Assembly: GCA_026545765.1 (NCBI GenBank)
Contig: CM048840.1
Span: 44,846,959 to 44,910,958, forward strand
Source: Plantago major
Taxonomy: Eukaryota; Streptophyta; Magnoliopsida; Lamiales; Plantaginaceae
Length of the DNA stretch: 64,000 bases
Direction: 5' to 3'
Of the stretch, positions 11,346-24,342 are shown piece after piece (positions within the stretch are counted from its first letter, which is position 1; each line of letters opens with the position of its first letter). Under the pieces are notes generated by a model, which was given only the letters and a program-made list of their open reading frames with translations, searched no databases and was not told the origin of the DNA. The translations under genes and the position numbers were made by a program.

Positions 11346-12984
11346 CAACACTTATTGATTATGTTTCTTGTGGCAACTAAATATTATTCCACTAGTCAAG
11401 TTCTGCGAAAAGAAAAACTCTAAAATCATTATAGATACAAACGCTAATCAGGACCCAGCTGAACAGAACAAACGCCCCCAATCTGAAAAAATCAAGCTCT
11501 AACATCTTTTTTTCCTTTCAATTACAAAAGCTTGGATCTCTATTTGCTCTATCTATCATTTTTCTTTGATTGACATCTTGAATTTCTTGACCTTGGTGCT
11601 CTATATACCATCCACACACATTACTCACGCTGAGAAAGACACCGCCAAGCTCAGTCCAACCGTGCTAGCTCAATCTCCTTCGGATTTTGATTGATTAATT
11701 TTATCTACATCATCACTAGTGGCCATCAATTAAAGCTCTGAATTTCTACACTAGAAGGCTATATTGATTTAGGTTTGGGTGATTGGGTGTAATGTAATAC
11801 TTGTCTTTATCTGTTGTACTCTCTTTGGTGAACTGAAATTGCAGTTTGGTTCTTTTATTGAGTTCGAGTCATAGGTTTTGGTTCTTGTCGACAAGTTTTT
11901 TTTTTTTACTGTAATTTAGTTTGGTTTGGGTGATTGATTGATGGACCCTTTGTAAATTATGGCATCGTACATGCTGACGTTAAAAGTGAATGAGTAAATC
12001 AAGTTTGTTCTTGTTGGATAATAGTTGGAGTATCTCCAAACATGAGATAATCCCAACAGCCTAGCAGGTGCTTGTTTATTTTGTTTCCCCTATTATCTTT
12101 ATTTCTTATGGTATTTCGTATATGTAGCTTTATTTTGTGGACTATGCTTTGTGTATCCCTGGTGCTTGCCTTTGTGGCATTAAGTTGGTATTTTTCAGTC
12201 ATCGTATATGTATTTGCCTATTTGAAACTGATTTGTTGAAGCGTTGCTCGTTCATATAGCAGTAATTAGTAAATCATGTTTACCGTGTGCTATTATGCAG
12301 ATAGTGGTTTCTGTGTCCATTAGTTCCCCTTTCCATGAAGCTTATTTTATCATGTAGATTAGTCCATCCTTTTTATGTTTGGTGGGGGTGTAAATTTTAC
12401 TACTCTAATACTTAATTGATGCCGAGGTAGCTTCCTTTGACTGCTGTAGGTTTAACTCTCAACTCTCCTGGGGATTTGACAATCAGTCTTGGTACTAGTG
12501 ACACTGTAAGTCCATATGACAGATCCCCCATGATTTATTACTCATGATTTCTGTAAGCACAATGAAAGATAGAAATAGAGAATAAATTTATGTTGAGCAA
12601 CCAATTACAAACCAATGCGGCATATTGGATTGTTATTCGCCCTTCCCCTTATGAGACTATGATCCACCTGCAAAGACATAAATGGTAGTAAGCAACTGCT
12701 GTAACATTGATCAGATCTGTATTATTTGCCCTCGGGAAGTGCTTAATCTAGTTTAATGGTTTTTGAATATTGATCATTTTTTAATATTGTTTTTAGATGT
12801 TAATAAATACTGATTTTATTCGGAATCAAGACGAATTGATTTTTATGAATGCAAGATTAGCTAGATATGTGATTGTCGCTTGCTTGTTTGTGTAAAAAAA
12901 TAAAGTTCTTCAAGTTTCAGGTTATTGATCAGCGTGTTTGAGGTCTATGCCGGATTAGAAAGGAGTACAACACCATACAAAATC
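11346..12984 (+). other. Leader/non-coding part of CACTA A
   Basis: No ORF of note. AT-rich with a poly-T stretch near 11900. TTCAG at about 12915-12920 could be a splice acceptor just before the transposase start. Confidence 0.4.
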
Positions 12985-14064
12985 ATGGATAAGAGTTGGA
13001 CTAGGGAAGCAGATATTTTATCAGAATCATATATTAATGGAGTCGAATTATTTCTGAGTTTTACAATTAAAAACCTAAAGCCACTGGATGAATTCATTCA
13101 TTGTCCATGTTGTCGCTGCAACAATATACGAAAGAAGCCTTTTGCGAAGGTGAGGGAGGACTTGCGTGTAAATGGTTTTTGCTACTCTTATACAGAATGG
13201 ATATTTCATGGAGAAATGGTTGAGGAAGACCCATTTGGTAGTGATGATGATATAGAAGAGAATTCAGATATGGGGCCTGATTTTAATGATGGTTTAGATG
13301 ACATGTTGAATGATTTGGCTGGAGTGCAACAAGAAAAGGATGAGACTGAAAGTTTTGCTAGACTTCGTATAAACGCTACACGTGAATTGTATCCAGGTTG
13401 TAGTAAATCACTGCTTAGTGTTGTCACTAAATTGCTTCACATCAAGGTTCAAAACTTGTGGAGCAATAAAAGTTTCGAGATGCTACTCGCATTACTGAAT
13501 GAGATCTTACCAAAGGGTCATACACTTCCAACATCGTACTATGCAACTAAGAAGATCCTAGATGAGATGGGTTTGGGATATGACGACATTGATGTGTGCA
13601 AAAATGATTGTGTATTATTCTTCAAAGAGAACGAACGTAAAGAAAAATGTCCTATATGTGATGAATCCAGGTGGGAAACTGATGATGATAAGGGCAATAG
13701 GACTCCTCATAAAGTATTGAGACACTTCCCTTTAAAGCCACGACTACAAGGACTTTTCGTGTCCAGTGAAGTAGCATCAGATGTGAGGTGGCATAAAGAA
13801 GAACGTGTAGAGGAGAAGGTTGTAATGAGACATCCTGCTGATACTCCGGCATGGAAGCATTTTGATGAACTTTATCCTCATTTTTCTCAAGATCTTCGCA
13901 ATGTGAAGTTGGGCTTGGCAGCTGATGGCTTTACACCATGGTCGGACTTGGGAAATTTGAGAGAATTTTATGCGGGGTTTCTTGCATTTAACCTATATTA
14001 TATATCTTTATTTCATAAAAATCATGATAAAGTTCAAAATAAATTAAAAGCCACTTTACGATAG
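12985..14064 (+). pseudogene. CACTA transposase (TNPD-like), C-terminally truncated
   Basis: The likely start is MDKSWTRE at 12985, the usual start of the transposase-associated domain; 20 in-frame upstream codons look non-coding. Residues about 1-80 form that domain (CPCCRCNNIRKK, YTEWIFHGE). Then come KEKCPICDESRW and LGLAADGFTPW, the beginning of the Transposase_21 (tnp2) catalytic region. The ORF runs out of homology after about residue 345 and stops at 14064, so most of the catalytic domain and the C-terminus are missing. The enzyme would cut element ends; this copy cannot. Confidence 0.85.
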
Positions 14065-14100
14065 ATTTATTGCTTTTCATAATGTATAAAAGAATGGAGA

Positions 14101-15251
14101 AAAAAGTGTTTAATTAAATAAGCATTCCTCCCAGTATATAATATAAAGAAACTTCAGAGAGGATGGAGTAGTAATAAGACATAAGATAATTGCACTTCTT
14201 TCTAATTTATGCGCAAAAGAATTGTAGATGACAAGTAGAAAATAATGCACAATGCTAAGTTTGAGGAAGTTGAATATCTATATATATGATAAAAGTGATG
14301 GTGTAAATTGAAGGAGAGATATGCCACATAGGACAAAATCCTAGGTGTCATTTCGAAGAAAAAAATAATTCATTTTTAATTGATGTTTATTTGATGTATT
14401 AGTTTAGCTTATTTAGGAATGTTAGTTTATTAAGGCTCTGTTCTCTTCAACTGCAATTTTCTGAACTGAAACTGAAACGAACTGAACTGAAGTGAACTGA
14501 AGAAATTATTTTGTAATAATAATAACAATTATATGATGGTATATATAATCACAATTAAAAAAAACATATTATTTTTGTCATCTTTCTCACACTCTTCCTG
14601 CTCTTTTTTCTGTCACTTTACCTTTTTATTTATTATTGTATGACAAACTTTAAAATCAACCGCATGGAAAACAATATGAGAATGATAACTCGATTAAAAC
14701 CGAATTTTAATCGTCGTACAAACTGTCTTTATCTTCTTTTTTTTTTTTTTTGAATCGGTGAAATTTATTACAACTTGAAAACGTTTACAAGAGCATCGAC
14801 AATGTTCAGCAAATAAAATAATTAAAAGCTTAACCAAAATCACTAGTCCATAAACCATGCACAAGCTCGTGCCAACAACTTTACATACAACAACATATTA
14901 TTTCAATATTTGTGATAATGTTCTTTTTATAAAGTTTGGTCCGACTTTGGTTTTGGTTAACTTGTTTTGGAGTTTTTGAGAGTTATTTGAAAGACTTGTA
15001 GAGTTTGGTTTGACTTTGGTTTGGCTTAACTTGTTTTTTATTTGTTAAGTTTGAGAAAAAACTCAACATTAGCTTCTGAGTTTAATTCTATTGTTCTGAT
15101 ATCTTCCAACAAAAGAACATGTAGATTTTTTGTTAGAGATGTACGTACAGAGTATGTGAACCAGATTGTATGGTACTATCAGGTTCATGTAGTTTCTTAT
15201 CTTAACTCACATTTTACGGTAGAAAAGAAGGGTAATTCAAATTGTAAGACT
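14101..15251. other. AT-rich intergenic DNA with simple repeats
   Basis: No gene seen. A short GAACT-type simple repeat lies at about 14463-14505. A poly-T run (about 14739-14752) followed by GAATCGGTGAAATTTATTAC looks like the reversed 3' end of a non-LTR element, but there is no coding support. Confidence 0.4.
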
Positions 15252-15807
15252 TGTTGTTACGGACATGTGTCCAATCCGTTAAGGGCGCCATAGAGCGTGT
15301 CCTAAAGCGCATCACGGCTTAAATAGCCAATTCAGTACTGGTCCGACCTCAAATGGTCCGGCCAAAGTGAATCAACCAGTACGCTAAAGTCACTGTGCCC
15401 TCACAGCAAGTCCAAGCTAGCTGGAGAAGGGACTTCTAAACCTGGCTACGTCAGTACAGAGATGCCAAACGGATAGGACGAGAGAATCTCGGACGCCACC
15501 ATCACATTAAGACCAAAACGTATATAACAGAACCACTGAGATACTTCCGTTAGACTCTTGGCTCGGACATCCAGAGTTACCCAAGGGCAGATCAACTAAG
15601 CATGATCCGTCCGAGGATCCACACCACCCAACGGAATAAAGATTCTCAGAGGGAAAAGGTCCAAACTACCCTCCCAGGCCCATTGATTAGTATTGGGTTA
15701 CTGTTCACTAATGGGCCATGGGCCATGGACCAAAGGTAGCATTGGTGTCCAAATCTGAAGCGTACACTTGACATCATCTTATGGGCGACCTCATAAGGTA
15801 CGATAAC

Positions 15808-15815
15808 TATAAATA
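15808..15815 (+). promoter_or_regulatory. TATA box of family 2 solo LTR
   Basis: TATAAATA within ATAACTATAAATATAGC. The same motif is at 27582-27589 and 31609-31616 in the other LTR copies. Confidence 0.5.
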
Positions 15816-15928
15816 TAGCACAAGGTCCAAGACCTTGAGGGGGGCAAGATAAAAGTGACATCTGTGTGATAATCCCTCATAACTATTACATTGAGAGCTT
15901 CCGACTCTCTCTTGAGTAAAGTCTCTTA

Positions 15929-15951
15929 CCGGATTGACATAGGCAATCCGG
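15929..15951 (+). other. Conserved stem-loop in LTR (family 2 solo LTR)
   Basis: CCGGATTG and CAATCCGG pair perfectly around the loop ACATAGG. It lies after TTGAGTAAAGTCTC and before a C-rich tract (15966-15986). Confidence 0.65.
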
Positions 15952-16309
15952 GTAACCCATTCTAACCCCCCCCCCCCCCTCCCCCCACTTAGTCCTTTGA
16001 GGTACTCAAACTCGGACCGGTACTACGTCGGACTTTAAGTCAGAGGCGGGCCTTAGACTAGGTTGCTTGTAATAGTTTAGTTAGTTAGTGTTCGAGGTTT
16101 TACCCCTCAGCAAGACTAAAAGAAAAGTTAAAATAGAAAAAATCATTATAAAATTAAATAAAATTAGATAATCTTTGACTTTTTTTGGTTTGTTGTAACT
16201 AGTTTTAAACTACATTATAAATTTGGAATCATCTTTAATTGTTTGAACTGTGAGTACTAATCTAAACAAAAAACCATTTAACAGGGGTCAATTTTGAAAA
16301 ATCTGATAT

Positions 16310-18110
16310 GGCTAAGTAAGAGATAATTTCAATTTAGGAACTCAATTCGAGGCATAAACGAACTTTATGAATGGGATAATCCAAACTTGGGAACTCAACT
16401 CGAAAAGTAAAATTGAACTCTATGAATGAGATAATTCGAATGTGGAACTCAATTCCAAGGTCAAACAAACTATAAGAATGAGATAATTACAACTTGAAAA
16501 CTCTATTCGGATAATAAACCACATTATATGGGAAAAATACTCTAATGAAGGAATGATTCAAGCATAGGAACTTAATTCGAAAGTAAACTCAACTCAAAAA
16601 AGGGGATAATTCTATCTAGGGAAATCAATTCGTATGACAAATCAACTATAACAATGAGATAGAAAAAACTTGAAAACTTAGTTCGAACGGTAAGCTCAAA
16701 TTTTAGAATTAGATTGTTCCTACATGGGAGCTCAACGTGAAAGCAAACAAATTTCTAAGAATGGGATCATTGCAATTTGAAAACTCAATTTGAAGTTAAA
16801 AGCACCTAAAAAAAAAGGGATAAATCCAACTTGAGAACTCTATTTGAATAGTAAACCACACTATATGAAAAAATTATTGGAAGAAATACATAAATTCCTC
16901 AGGAACTCAATTCAAAGGGTAAACACACTTTAACAATGAGATAATTTTAACTTGGAAATTCAATTCAAAGGTTAATCTCAACTTTAAGAATGAAGTAATT
17001 CTTAATTGAGAACTCCATTTGAAGGACAAAACAACTGTAAGAATAATATAATTCAACTTGGGAACTCTAATGCAAGGATGATCCATGCTATTTGATAATA
17101 ATCTAACAATGAGATAATTCCGAATTAGGAATTTTGTTCAAACGGTATAAATATTCTATGATTGAAATCATTTAAACGTAAAACTAGATTAGAAACGTAA
17201 GCCACTTTATGTGGTAAAATACTCTAAGAATATGATAATTTCATTTGAAAACTCAAGTCGAGGGGTAAACAAACTCTAAGATTGTTATAATTATAATTTG
17301 AGGACTACATTCGAAGACTAAACCATGCTATATATATGAAGAACTTATTCAAAGAAATGGTACTTCCAACTTATGAACTCAACTTAATTGGTATTCAACT
17401 TGGGAACTCTAATGCAAGGATGAACCATGCTATTTGAAAATAATCTAACAATGAGATAATTCCGAATTAGGAATTTTGTTCACACGGTAAAAATATTCTA
17501 CGATTGAAATCATTTAAACGTAAAACTATATTAGAAACGTAAGCCACTTTATGTGGTAAAATACTCTAAGAATATAATAATTTCATTTGAGAACTCAAGT
17601 CGAGGGGTAAACAAACTCTAAGATTGTTATAATTACAATTTGGAGACTACATTCGAAAACTAAACCATGTTATATGAAGAACTTATTCAAAGAAAGGGTA
17701 CTTCCAACTTATGGACTCAACTCAATTGGTAGTATAAACTCAACTATAAAAATGTGGTCAATCTAACTTGAAAACTCAAATTGACGAGCAAACCAACTAC
17801 AAAAATGTGATAATTATAACTTGGAGACTATATTAAAAGGTAAAACTCATTATTTGGAATAGTTAGTTGCACATTTGGAACTCAGACCAACTCTAATAAT
17901 GAGGTAATTACAATTTTAGGACTCTATTGAAAAGATAAATCACAATGTATGGAAATATTCTCTAAGAATGGGGTACGCAATTTGAACTTGACAACTAAAT
18001 TCAATGTATAAACCAACTTTGAAAATGAGATAATTACAACTTGAAAACTTTAATTTGAATAGTAAACCACGTTTTGTGGTAAAATCCTCAAAAAAAAGGA
18101 TTCCAAATTT
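16310..18110. repeat. Degenerate minisatellite, ~52-60 bp units, about 30 copies
   Basis: Units have the pattern GATAATTc.aACTTGggAACTCAATTcgAAgGgTAAAc.AACTctAAgAATGa. For example GATAATT recurs near 16323, 16375, 16431 and 16484. A longer duplication of about 348 bp is superimposed (17056-17400 against 17404-17745). No coding potential. It may have grown inside a transposon, but no boundary ties it to either CACTA body. Confidence 0.75.
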
Positions 18111-18644
18111 GGAACTCAATTTTTTTTTATATTTACAACTTTGGAACTCAACGTTAAGAATAATACTATAATTTTAACTCAAAGAATTTTATATTTGCAA
18201 ATTTGGAATTCAACTTTAAGAATAATACTATAATTTTAACTCATGAAATGAATTCACTGCTATTTTGGTTTACAGGTAGGTGTTTAACAAAATTTGGAGG
18301 TAGCGTTATGTTTGCGTTATTAAATTGTACTCCGTATTGCCTTCCATTTTTTTTTTGATACTCAATGCAATTTATGTCGTTGCATTGCCACAGGATAAGG
18401 CCTCCATGATATAATTTGTTTTTTAGGCCTTTGACCGTAATGTTAGAGAGGTAATGAGATGTGCAAGTGGGAGTCAATGGAAAACCATTCAGTAGATTAG
18501 TTGTCGTATTATTGGACACTTAAAACATATATAACCAGTTATACTGAAGGGTAGCAAACACGATATCATGTCCGCACATCCTTGATCATTTAAAAGACGT
18601 GAGTGAATTTCTCTAATATATACTTATATTTGTTATTTTACAGT
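18111..18644. other. AT-rich DNA without recognised feature
   Basis: There is a small duplicated segment around 18133-18240 (TTTGGAATTCAACtTTAAGAATAA-type). A 92-codon - strand ORF (18519-18241) resembles no family I recognise and is not called. Confidence 0.35.
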
Positions 18645-19440
18645 TTATGGTGGCAAAAAAATTTGTCACAAAATGGTTAAAATTTGTCACAACACAGATC
18701 TAGTGACAAAACAATTTGTCACAGTGTTGTCACTTTTTCCCACTCATAAATGGCCTATTGTGACAAAATGACACTTCGTCACATCAATTACATCTAATGT
18801 GACAAAGTTATTTTGTCACAAATACATTTTTTTCATCACAGAAGTTATTTTCGCACTCCCAAACATTCATCACAATTACTCAATTTCCTCACGAAAAGAC
18901 ATCACATTTGTGACTAAATTTAATCACAAAATGTCTTGAACAATAGTGACTAAATTTCATCACGAAATGTCTTGAATTTTTGTGACCAAATTTCATCACA
19001 AAATGTCTTGAACATTTGTGACCAAATTTCATCATAAAATATCTTCATCATTTGTGCGTAAACTTCATCACAAAATGTCTTGAACATTTGTGACCAAATT
19101 CCATCAAAAAATGTCTTAAACATTCGTGACCAAATTTCATCATAAAAGACTAGAACATTTGTGACAACATTGCATCACAAAAGGTAATTTAATGTGACAA
19201 GTTATTTAGTCACATTATTTGTTCTTTATCACAAATGTCGATTTTTCGGTACCCCAAAGATCATCACGTATGTTTAATTTTTATCACAAAAGACTTGAGA
19301 AACATGATAAAATATTGTCACAATATCGCTTTATAGTGACAATTTATTTCTCAGAAAAACTATTTTTTCATCACCAATCTATATATATTGGTTGAACGGA
19401 ATTCATCACACTTAATTGTGAAATAATATCATCACATAAA
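18645..19440 (-). repeat. CACTA B distal subterminal repeat array
   Basis: Many TTTGTCACA/TGTGACAAA words; from 18895 to 19150 a motif of about 45 bp recurs (TTTGTGACcAAATTTCATCACAAAATGTCTTGAACa). The words match those at 10942-11250 and 24925-25148. Confidence 0.7.
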
Positions 19441-20779
19441 GGGTATCAAAATATCGTTCCACGAAAATCGAAAACAAAAAATGACTAAAATACTAAAAAG
19501 TTGCATTGAAATGATAATAATTGTCAAACACTTGTCCAGTCTAAAACCAAACTAGGTAGCAATTCATAGACCATTTGAGTTTGACAAATAAGATCCAAAT
19601 GGAGTTAACATATAATGATCACAAACTAGATGCTTCTCTTCCATTATATGTCATTCCACGCAAAAAAAATCCATATGCTTCATGTCTCCAAGTTGCAGCT
19701 AAGTTTCTCCAGCTTCATCGAAATCACCATCTGTATACGATAAAAAAAACTTCAACACTAGAGAGATGATGTATTCATACCATAATAACGAACTAGCTTA
19801 TAGGTTACAATGAGCCATGTCTATAAGTTAGATTCTACTGCCTCATCCAGAGTACAATGTTCAACAGTTCAACTTTAAGATGAGGTATTCATACACAACA
19901 CGAATTGGTGTTCTATCATTTAAGCATGTATAGTACTCTGATATTGTCTGCAAATTAGCAATTAGTTCTCTTCTCATCATTATCATTCATACTAGTAGAG
20001 AACAAATCGATTCGAAATGAGGAAAAACACTTAACAAATCAATTGTTGAATGATAATGAACAGAATTGGTTATAGGCTTTTTTTTAAAAAAGAAATTAAA
20101 AATGTATAAAAAAAAGCACAAGTGCTACACAATATGAAGAAATACATGAATGAGAAGCCTACCAACAAGACACAACCTGTGCACCAAGATAACAAGAGCA
20201 AATGTGCCAAAGGCACTACAAACAAAACCAATACACCAATAAACATGTTGCCATAAACCTCAGCAGAACAAAAACCTAAGCCCCACTCCAGCACTCTTGG
20301 TTAATCCATAATCAAGTTGTTGCTCCAAAATTTAAGTCTAGAACTGCTTGTAGGTTACAATGAGCCATGTCTATAAGTTAGTAGAAACTGCCTCATCCAA
20401 AGAACAATATATACAAGACGACAACTTCAATTGTTCAAACCTTAAGATGAGGTATTCTTACACAACACAAATTCATTTTCTATAATTTACACGGCCACAT
20501 AATATATGGAAAAGAAATCAAACGGATTCACATTAAAACAAATGAATTTAGATTTGTGTCATGGTCCTGACAATATATTTAGTCATTAAAACATAATAAA
20601 TAGAAGAAACATAACAGATGTCCTGCTAGAAAAGAGTTGGAAGCTTTATTTTATTTACTTCATCCAATAAATCGAACCCCGAAAAAGATAGATGCTTTTC
20701 AACAAAATACGTAAACAAAAAAACGAAAAAAGAAAGCTTAACACTTACCATCAATAATTTCAGTGATACCGGGCAGCTT
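19441..20779. repeat. Internal non-coding part of CACTA B with a ~130-bp direct repeat
   Basis: A block beginning TAGGTTACAATGAGCCATGT at about 19800 recurs at about 20349, and both continue to AAGATGAGGTATTC.tACACAACAC. Between them (about 20080-20290) is an A-rich tract that looks like a separate insertion. No coding signal. Confidence 0.5.
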
Positions 20780-22700
20780 TCCCAAAATCTTCTACAACTT
20801 TAACATTTGAGCTTTCATAAAATTCACATTATTTCCTTGCTCCTCGCATTTATTAGTTAGGTAAGTTATCTGCTCATTGGCTTTGTCCAATTCAGATAAT
20901 TTCTCTTTGATGTCAATTCCAACAGTCATGCTTGATGTAATTCCATGAGATGCTTGCAATCCATGTCCCATCCCTTTTATATACCCGGACTTGTGACCAA
21001 GTGTGGACTTCACAATTTGAGACTCAGTAATCGACTCTCCATCACTATCTTTACCTTTGTTTCTCTTAACAACCATCTCCTCCTACATCATTTTAACATA
21101 TCAACTAATGCATAATACATGTAAAATTAAATAGCTACGTATCAAATCAGCAAATTAATATTTTCTTACATATTTTAACTTTGCAACAGGATTCACGAAT
21201 TCACCTCCTTTTTTGCTCCGAGTCAGTTTGAAAAATTCAATCTCACTTTTCTCTTCCTTTTCATGTGGAATAAACACAGTTGGCTAATTAGTATAATGTT
21301 ATGGAAACATCATAGAGACTTGACATGAAAAGAATTTTTCAAAATGATAAAATACTTGAAATTGAGAAGTCAACAAGGATGTACCATATTTTTAAATCGG
21401 CGAAGGAAAGGGGTTCTTCCAGTTGTTTGATTGAACAACATTTTACCTCGGTTTTGAATGTTGATGCTTGATCTTTCCTGCAAATATCACAAATGTTAAC
21501 TAAAAACATGTTCAAAGTTGATATGTTAGATATACATCAGCCCCTTACTATATGGAATACTAATTAAAAGATCTACACAAATGCAATACACATCAAAATG
21601 TCACATGAATATGTAACATTAAGTAGAGGGGTGGAAAGTATGAAACTGATACATATAAACATTTTGCCAAGTTGGAAGAAAATAACCTTGTATTTAAGGT
21701 CCTCGATGAAGTCACACGCCAATTGCCACTTCTCTAAAGTAACATCTCCTCTAGGAGACACACTCCTGGGATTAATGCCTTTAGCTTCTAAGGACTTGTA
21801 GGCAACATGCAAAGTATACCTCCATCTTGTATATGCAGTCTGGAACTTATTGTCGATGATTTGTTGAACACGTGGAGTATCATGATCTTCAATATCACAT
21901 AGGTGTTGCAAATACATTGGATATTTTTTGTCAAGTGCAATCTTGTAAGTAAATATTAACAAATTATAATAATTTTACTTACACCAAGCCTAGCATAGCA
22001 AAAGTCTTTGCTAAAAGACGAAACATCCTCCCAACCGACTATCTCGTTTCCAATATCAGCATGTCCTCTTACTATCACACTAACTGCAGTGCTAAATTGT
22101 TCATCATTATTCACGGATACAGCTTTTCCAGGTAAAAATGAGATCTTCAACTTCCCATGCTAGATAAAATTAAACCACATGATAATAGAATACAAATTTA
22201 GGTTCAAGCGTGTTATTTCAAAGTTATTTATTATTGATAAGTACCACAATTAGTTACCTTTTACAAGTTTCTCCAAGATTCGCCACGAGAAACACCCTTC
22301 GCTTCTTTATTTCTAAAAGAGAAAAAAATTTAATTCTAACAAAGAAAACCATTCAAATTGATAATTATAACATAGAGTGTGTGGAAGTCATTCAAATTTA
22401 CTCACTTGGGGCTACATTGAGATTAGGAGAAGGAGCTACATCGACATTTGGTGTTAGAGCTACAGTTTTATTTCGAGCTGGAGGTACATTGTTGTTTGGA
22501 GCTTGAGTGCTAGTAATCTTAGGACCTGGACCTTGAGTGCTAGTGATCTTAGGAGCTGGAACTTCAGATTCCACAACCACTAGAGTTTCACTGATATTAG
22601 GTGCTAGAGCTTCACCTTCTGCAGTCGTCGGGTTAGTTCTACTGACGGCGATTGCGTAATCGAGAAGACGAATTCTGCATTTTATCTATACCATTCAAAA
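20780..22700 (-). pseudogene. TNPA-like protein gene (Transposase_24 type) of CACTA B, multi-exon
   Basis: Coding pieces on the - strand, in order: a Pro/Ala-rich repeat segment (22580-22398); RNKEAKGVSRGESWRNL (about 22315-22262); GKLKISFLPGKAV with the rest of that exon (about 22165-21985); YTRWRYTLHVAYKSLEAKG...TLEKWQLACDFIED (21940-21690), the W..YKLH..F core of this family; a short piece NRGKMLFNQTTGRTPF (about 21460-21400); and the C-terminus GHKSGYIKGMGHG plus coiled coil KLSELDKANEQITYLTNKC (21076-20792). In En/Spm the TNPA protein binds subterminal repeats. Exon joins were not verified and the gene may be inactive. Confidence 0.65.
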
Positions 22701-22973
22701 TAAAATTGAACTAAAATGTCAATGGAAAATCGCTAATCAAATAGTTAAATAAGAAAAACTATTAAGTATTGGAAAAGTTTACTCATACCCAACAAAAGTG
22801 ACCAGCGGAGAGATGCTGCATCTTCATCTAACAAAAGTAATGTTGCAATCAGAACGTTAAACACATGCATTACACATTAATTTATAGGTAAGGGACACTA
22901 ACCTATAGATGTGATATTTTTAGTTTTAGAACCTCCTTGCTCAGGCAAGTTTGATGTTGAATCTTTAGAGTTA

Positions 22974-23831
22974 TCACTCGAGCCTCCAAGTCCATTTAGA
23001 TTCATTGCTAACAAGGCCAGCTACAACATCATCATCACCAACTTCAGTAACCCCATCTGATTCGAACTGTTGCATTGGATTTTGTGAACTAGATCTCCTG
23101 ACATCATCTTCATTTGCTACATCCACAGGAAGGTCCCATAAATGTCTATGTTGCACTCTTTGTACTACTTGCCAATTGTTACCTAATTTCGTATCATTAA
23201 CGTAAAAGACCTGCTGAACATGGACAGGTAACACAAAAGGATCCTCCTTGTACCATCGGGACCTTGTGTCAATGCTAATGAAGTGTATGACCATCTGGTA
23301 AGATATCTTTCAATAACATTAGTAACATCTCAAAACTTTTATTGCTCCACTTATTCATAACTTTGATGTGCAACAATTCAGAAACCACACCTAGCAATGA
23401 TTTACTACAACCTGGATAAAGTTCACAGGTAGAGTTCTCCTGCAGCTTCCTAAAACTTTATGTTTCACCTTTTTCTTGGTGCATTGCTGCCATGTCAGAC
23501 AACAAGTCATCTAAACCACCATTTAGTCCAGGCATCGAGTTCGAATCATCTTCTACTTCACTATCACTATCAAAATTGTTTCTCCCATTACCCTCTCCAT
23601 GAAATATCCATTCGTCGTAACTGTAACTATACGAGAAACCAATTTCATGTAAATCTTTCCAAACTTGGTGAAATGATTTGCGTCTTGTGTTATTACAGAA
23701 ACCACACGGACATTGAATCAAGTTATCCTGTGTTTCTGAATTTTCCATGGACAAAAGAGAAGGAATGACTTTACTCCTTTTTTATATGATTCTGATAGCT
23801 TATTGGTTTTCCTAGTCCAACTCTTATCCAT
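22974..23831 (-). pseudogene. CACTA transposase (TNPD-like) with large internal deletion
   Basis: The start MDKSWTRKTNKLSES at 23831 and the body CPCGFCNNTRRKS...SYDEWIFHGE match the transposase-associated domain of the copy at 12985. A frame break lies near 23760. Homology goes on through ELYPGCSKSLLGVVSELLHIK to DGHTLH near 23290, then jumps straight to RWYKEDPFVLPVHVQQVFYV, a DUF4216-type C-terminal motif. The catalytic Transposase_21 region is therefore deleted. This copy cannot encode a working transposase. Confidence 0.75.
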
Positions 23832-24342
23832 GACCCATAACCTACAAGATAGCAACAACAAGAATCTTTTGCCTGAACCCAACCACATATATGAACAGTG
23901 AACTGACGTTTAATGAAAGAATAAAAATGATTTGATCAAACAATTAAGAAATTAAACATAGTAGATTCCAAAGAAGAGAGACTAGCATGACTTAGGCAAG
24001 AGGTTGGGCACACAACACAACTAGTCTAGAGAAGCATTGATCCATACACAACAACAAAACTAAAAACCCACCAGCCCTTAAACCAAAAGGAACAAAACAA
24101 AATTGATCGATGAATGGTGCTTGATTGAACATACCTCGTCAATTGTAAATTTCTTCGAGTATAATTGCTGGAAATTAGAGTTCAATGAGGAAGGGGGGTG
24201 CAATTAGGTTTCAGAAGAAGGGAGAATGGCGCAAGAAATTCGCGCGGATCTGTCTCTGTTTTTCCTGACCGATAACTACATCTATTTATTTTTCTTTTTC
24301 ATCGATAATTTGGTACTGAAATAAAAATCGATGAACTTATTC

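Larger units (their letters stand above)
10942..14100 (+). mobile_element. CACTA (En/Spm) transposon A, 5' part only
   Basis: It begins with CACTATAAGAAATTG, a canonical CACTA terminus, followed by about 300 bp of subterminal repeats built on TTGTCAC/GTGACAA. A transposase ORF lies at 12985-14064 in the same direction. No matching right end (TAGTG) with a 3-bp duplication of the left flank (AGA) was found, so the right part has been lost or rearranged; the right limit given is approximate. Confidence 0.7.
15252..16112 (+). mobile_element. Solo LTR of Tat family 2, with target duplication AGACT
   Basis: It starts TGTTGTTACGGACATG and ends TACCCCTCAGCA. It is about 860 bp and collinear with the LTRs of the element at 27030-31914. 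The flanks are AGACT at 15247-15251 and AGACT at 16113-16117, a perfect 5-bp target duplication. No internal sequence remains, so it arose by recombination between two LTRs. Confidence 0.93.

Noticed and set aside
18241..18519. 92-codon ORF on the - strand
   Set aside because: No recognisable family, no splice partners, and it lies in AT-rich repeat-flanked DNA.
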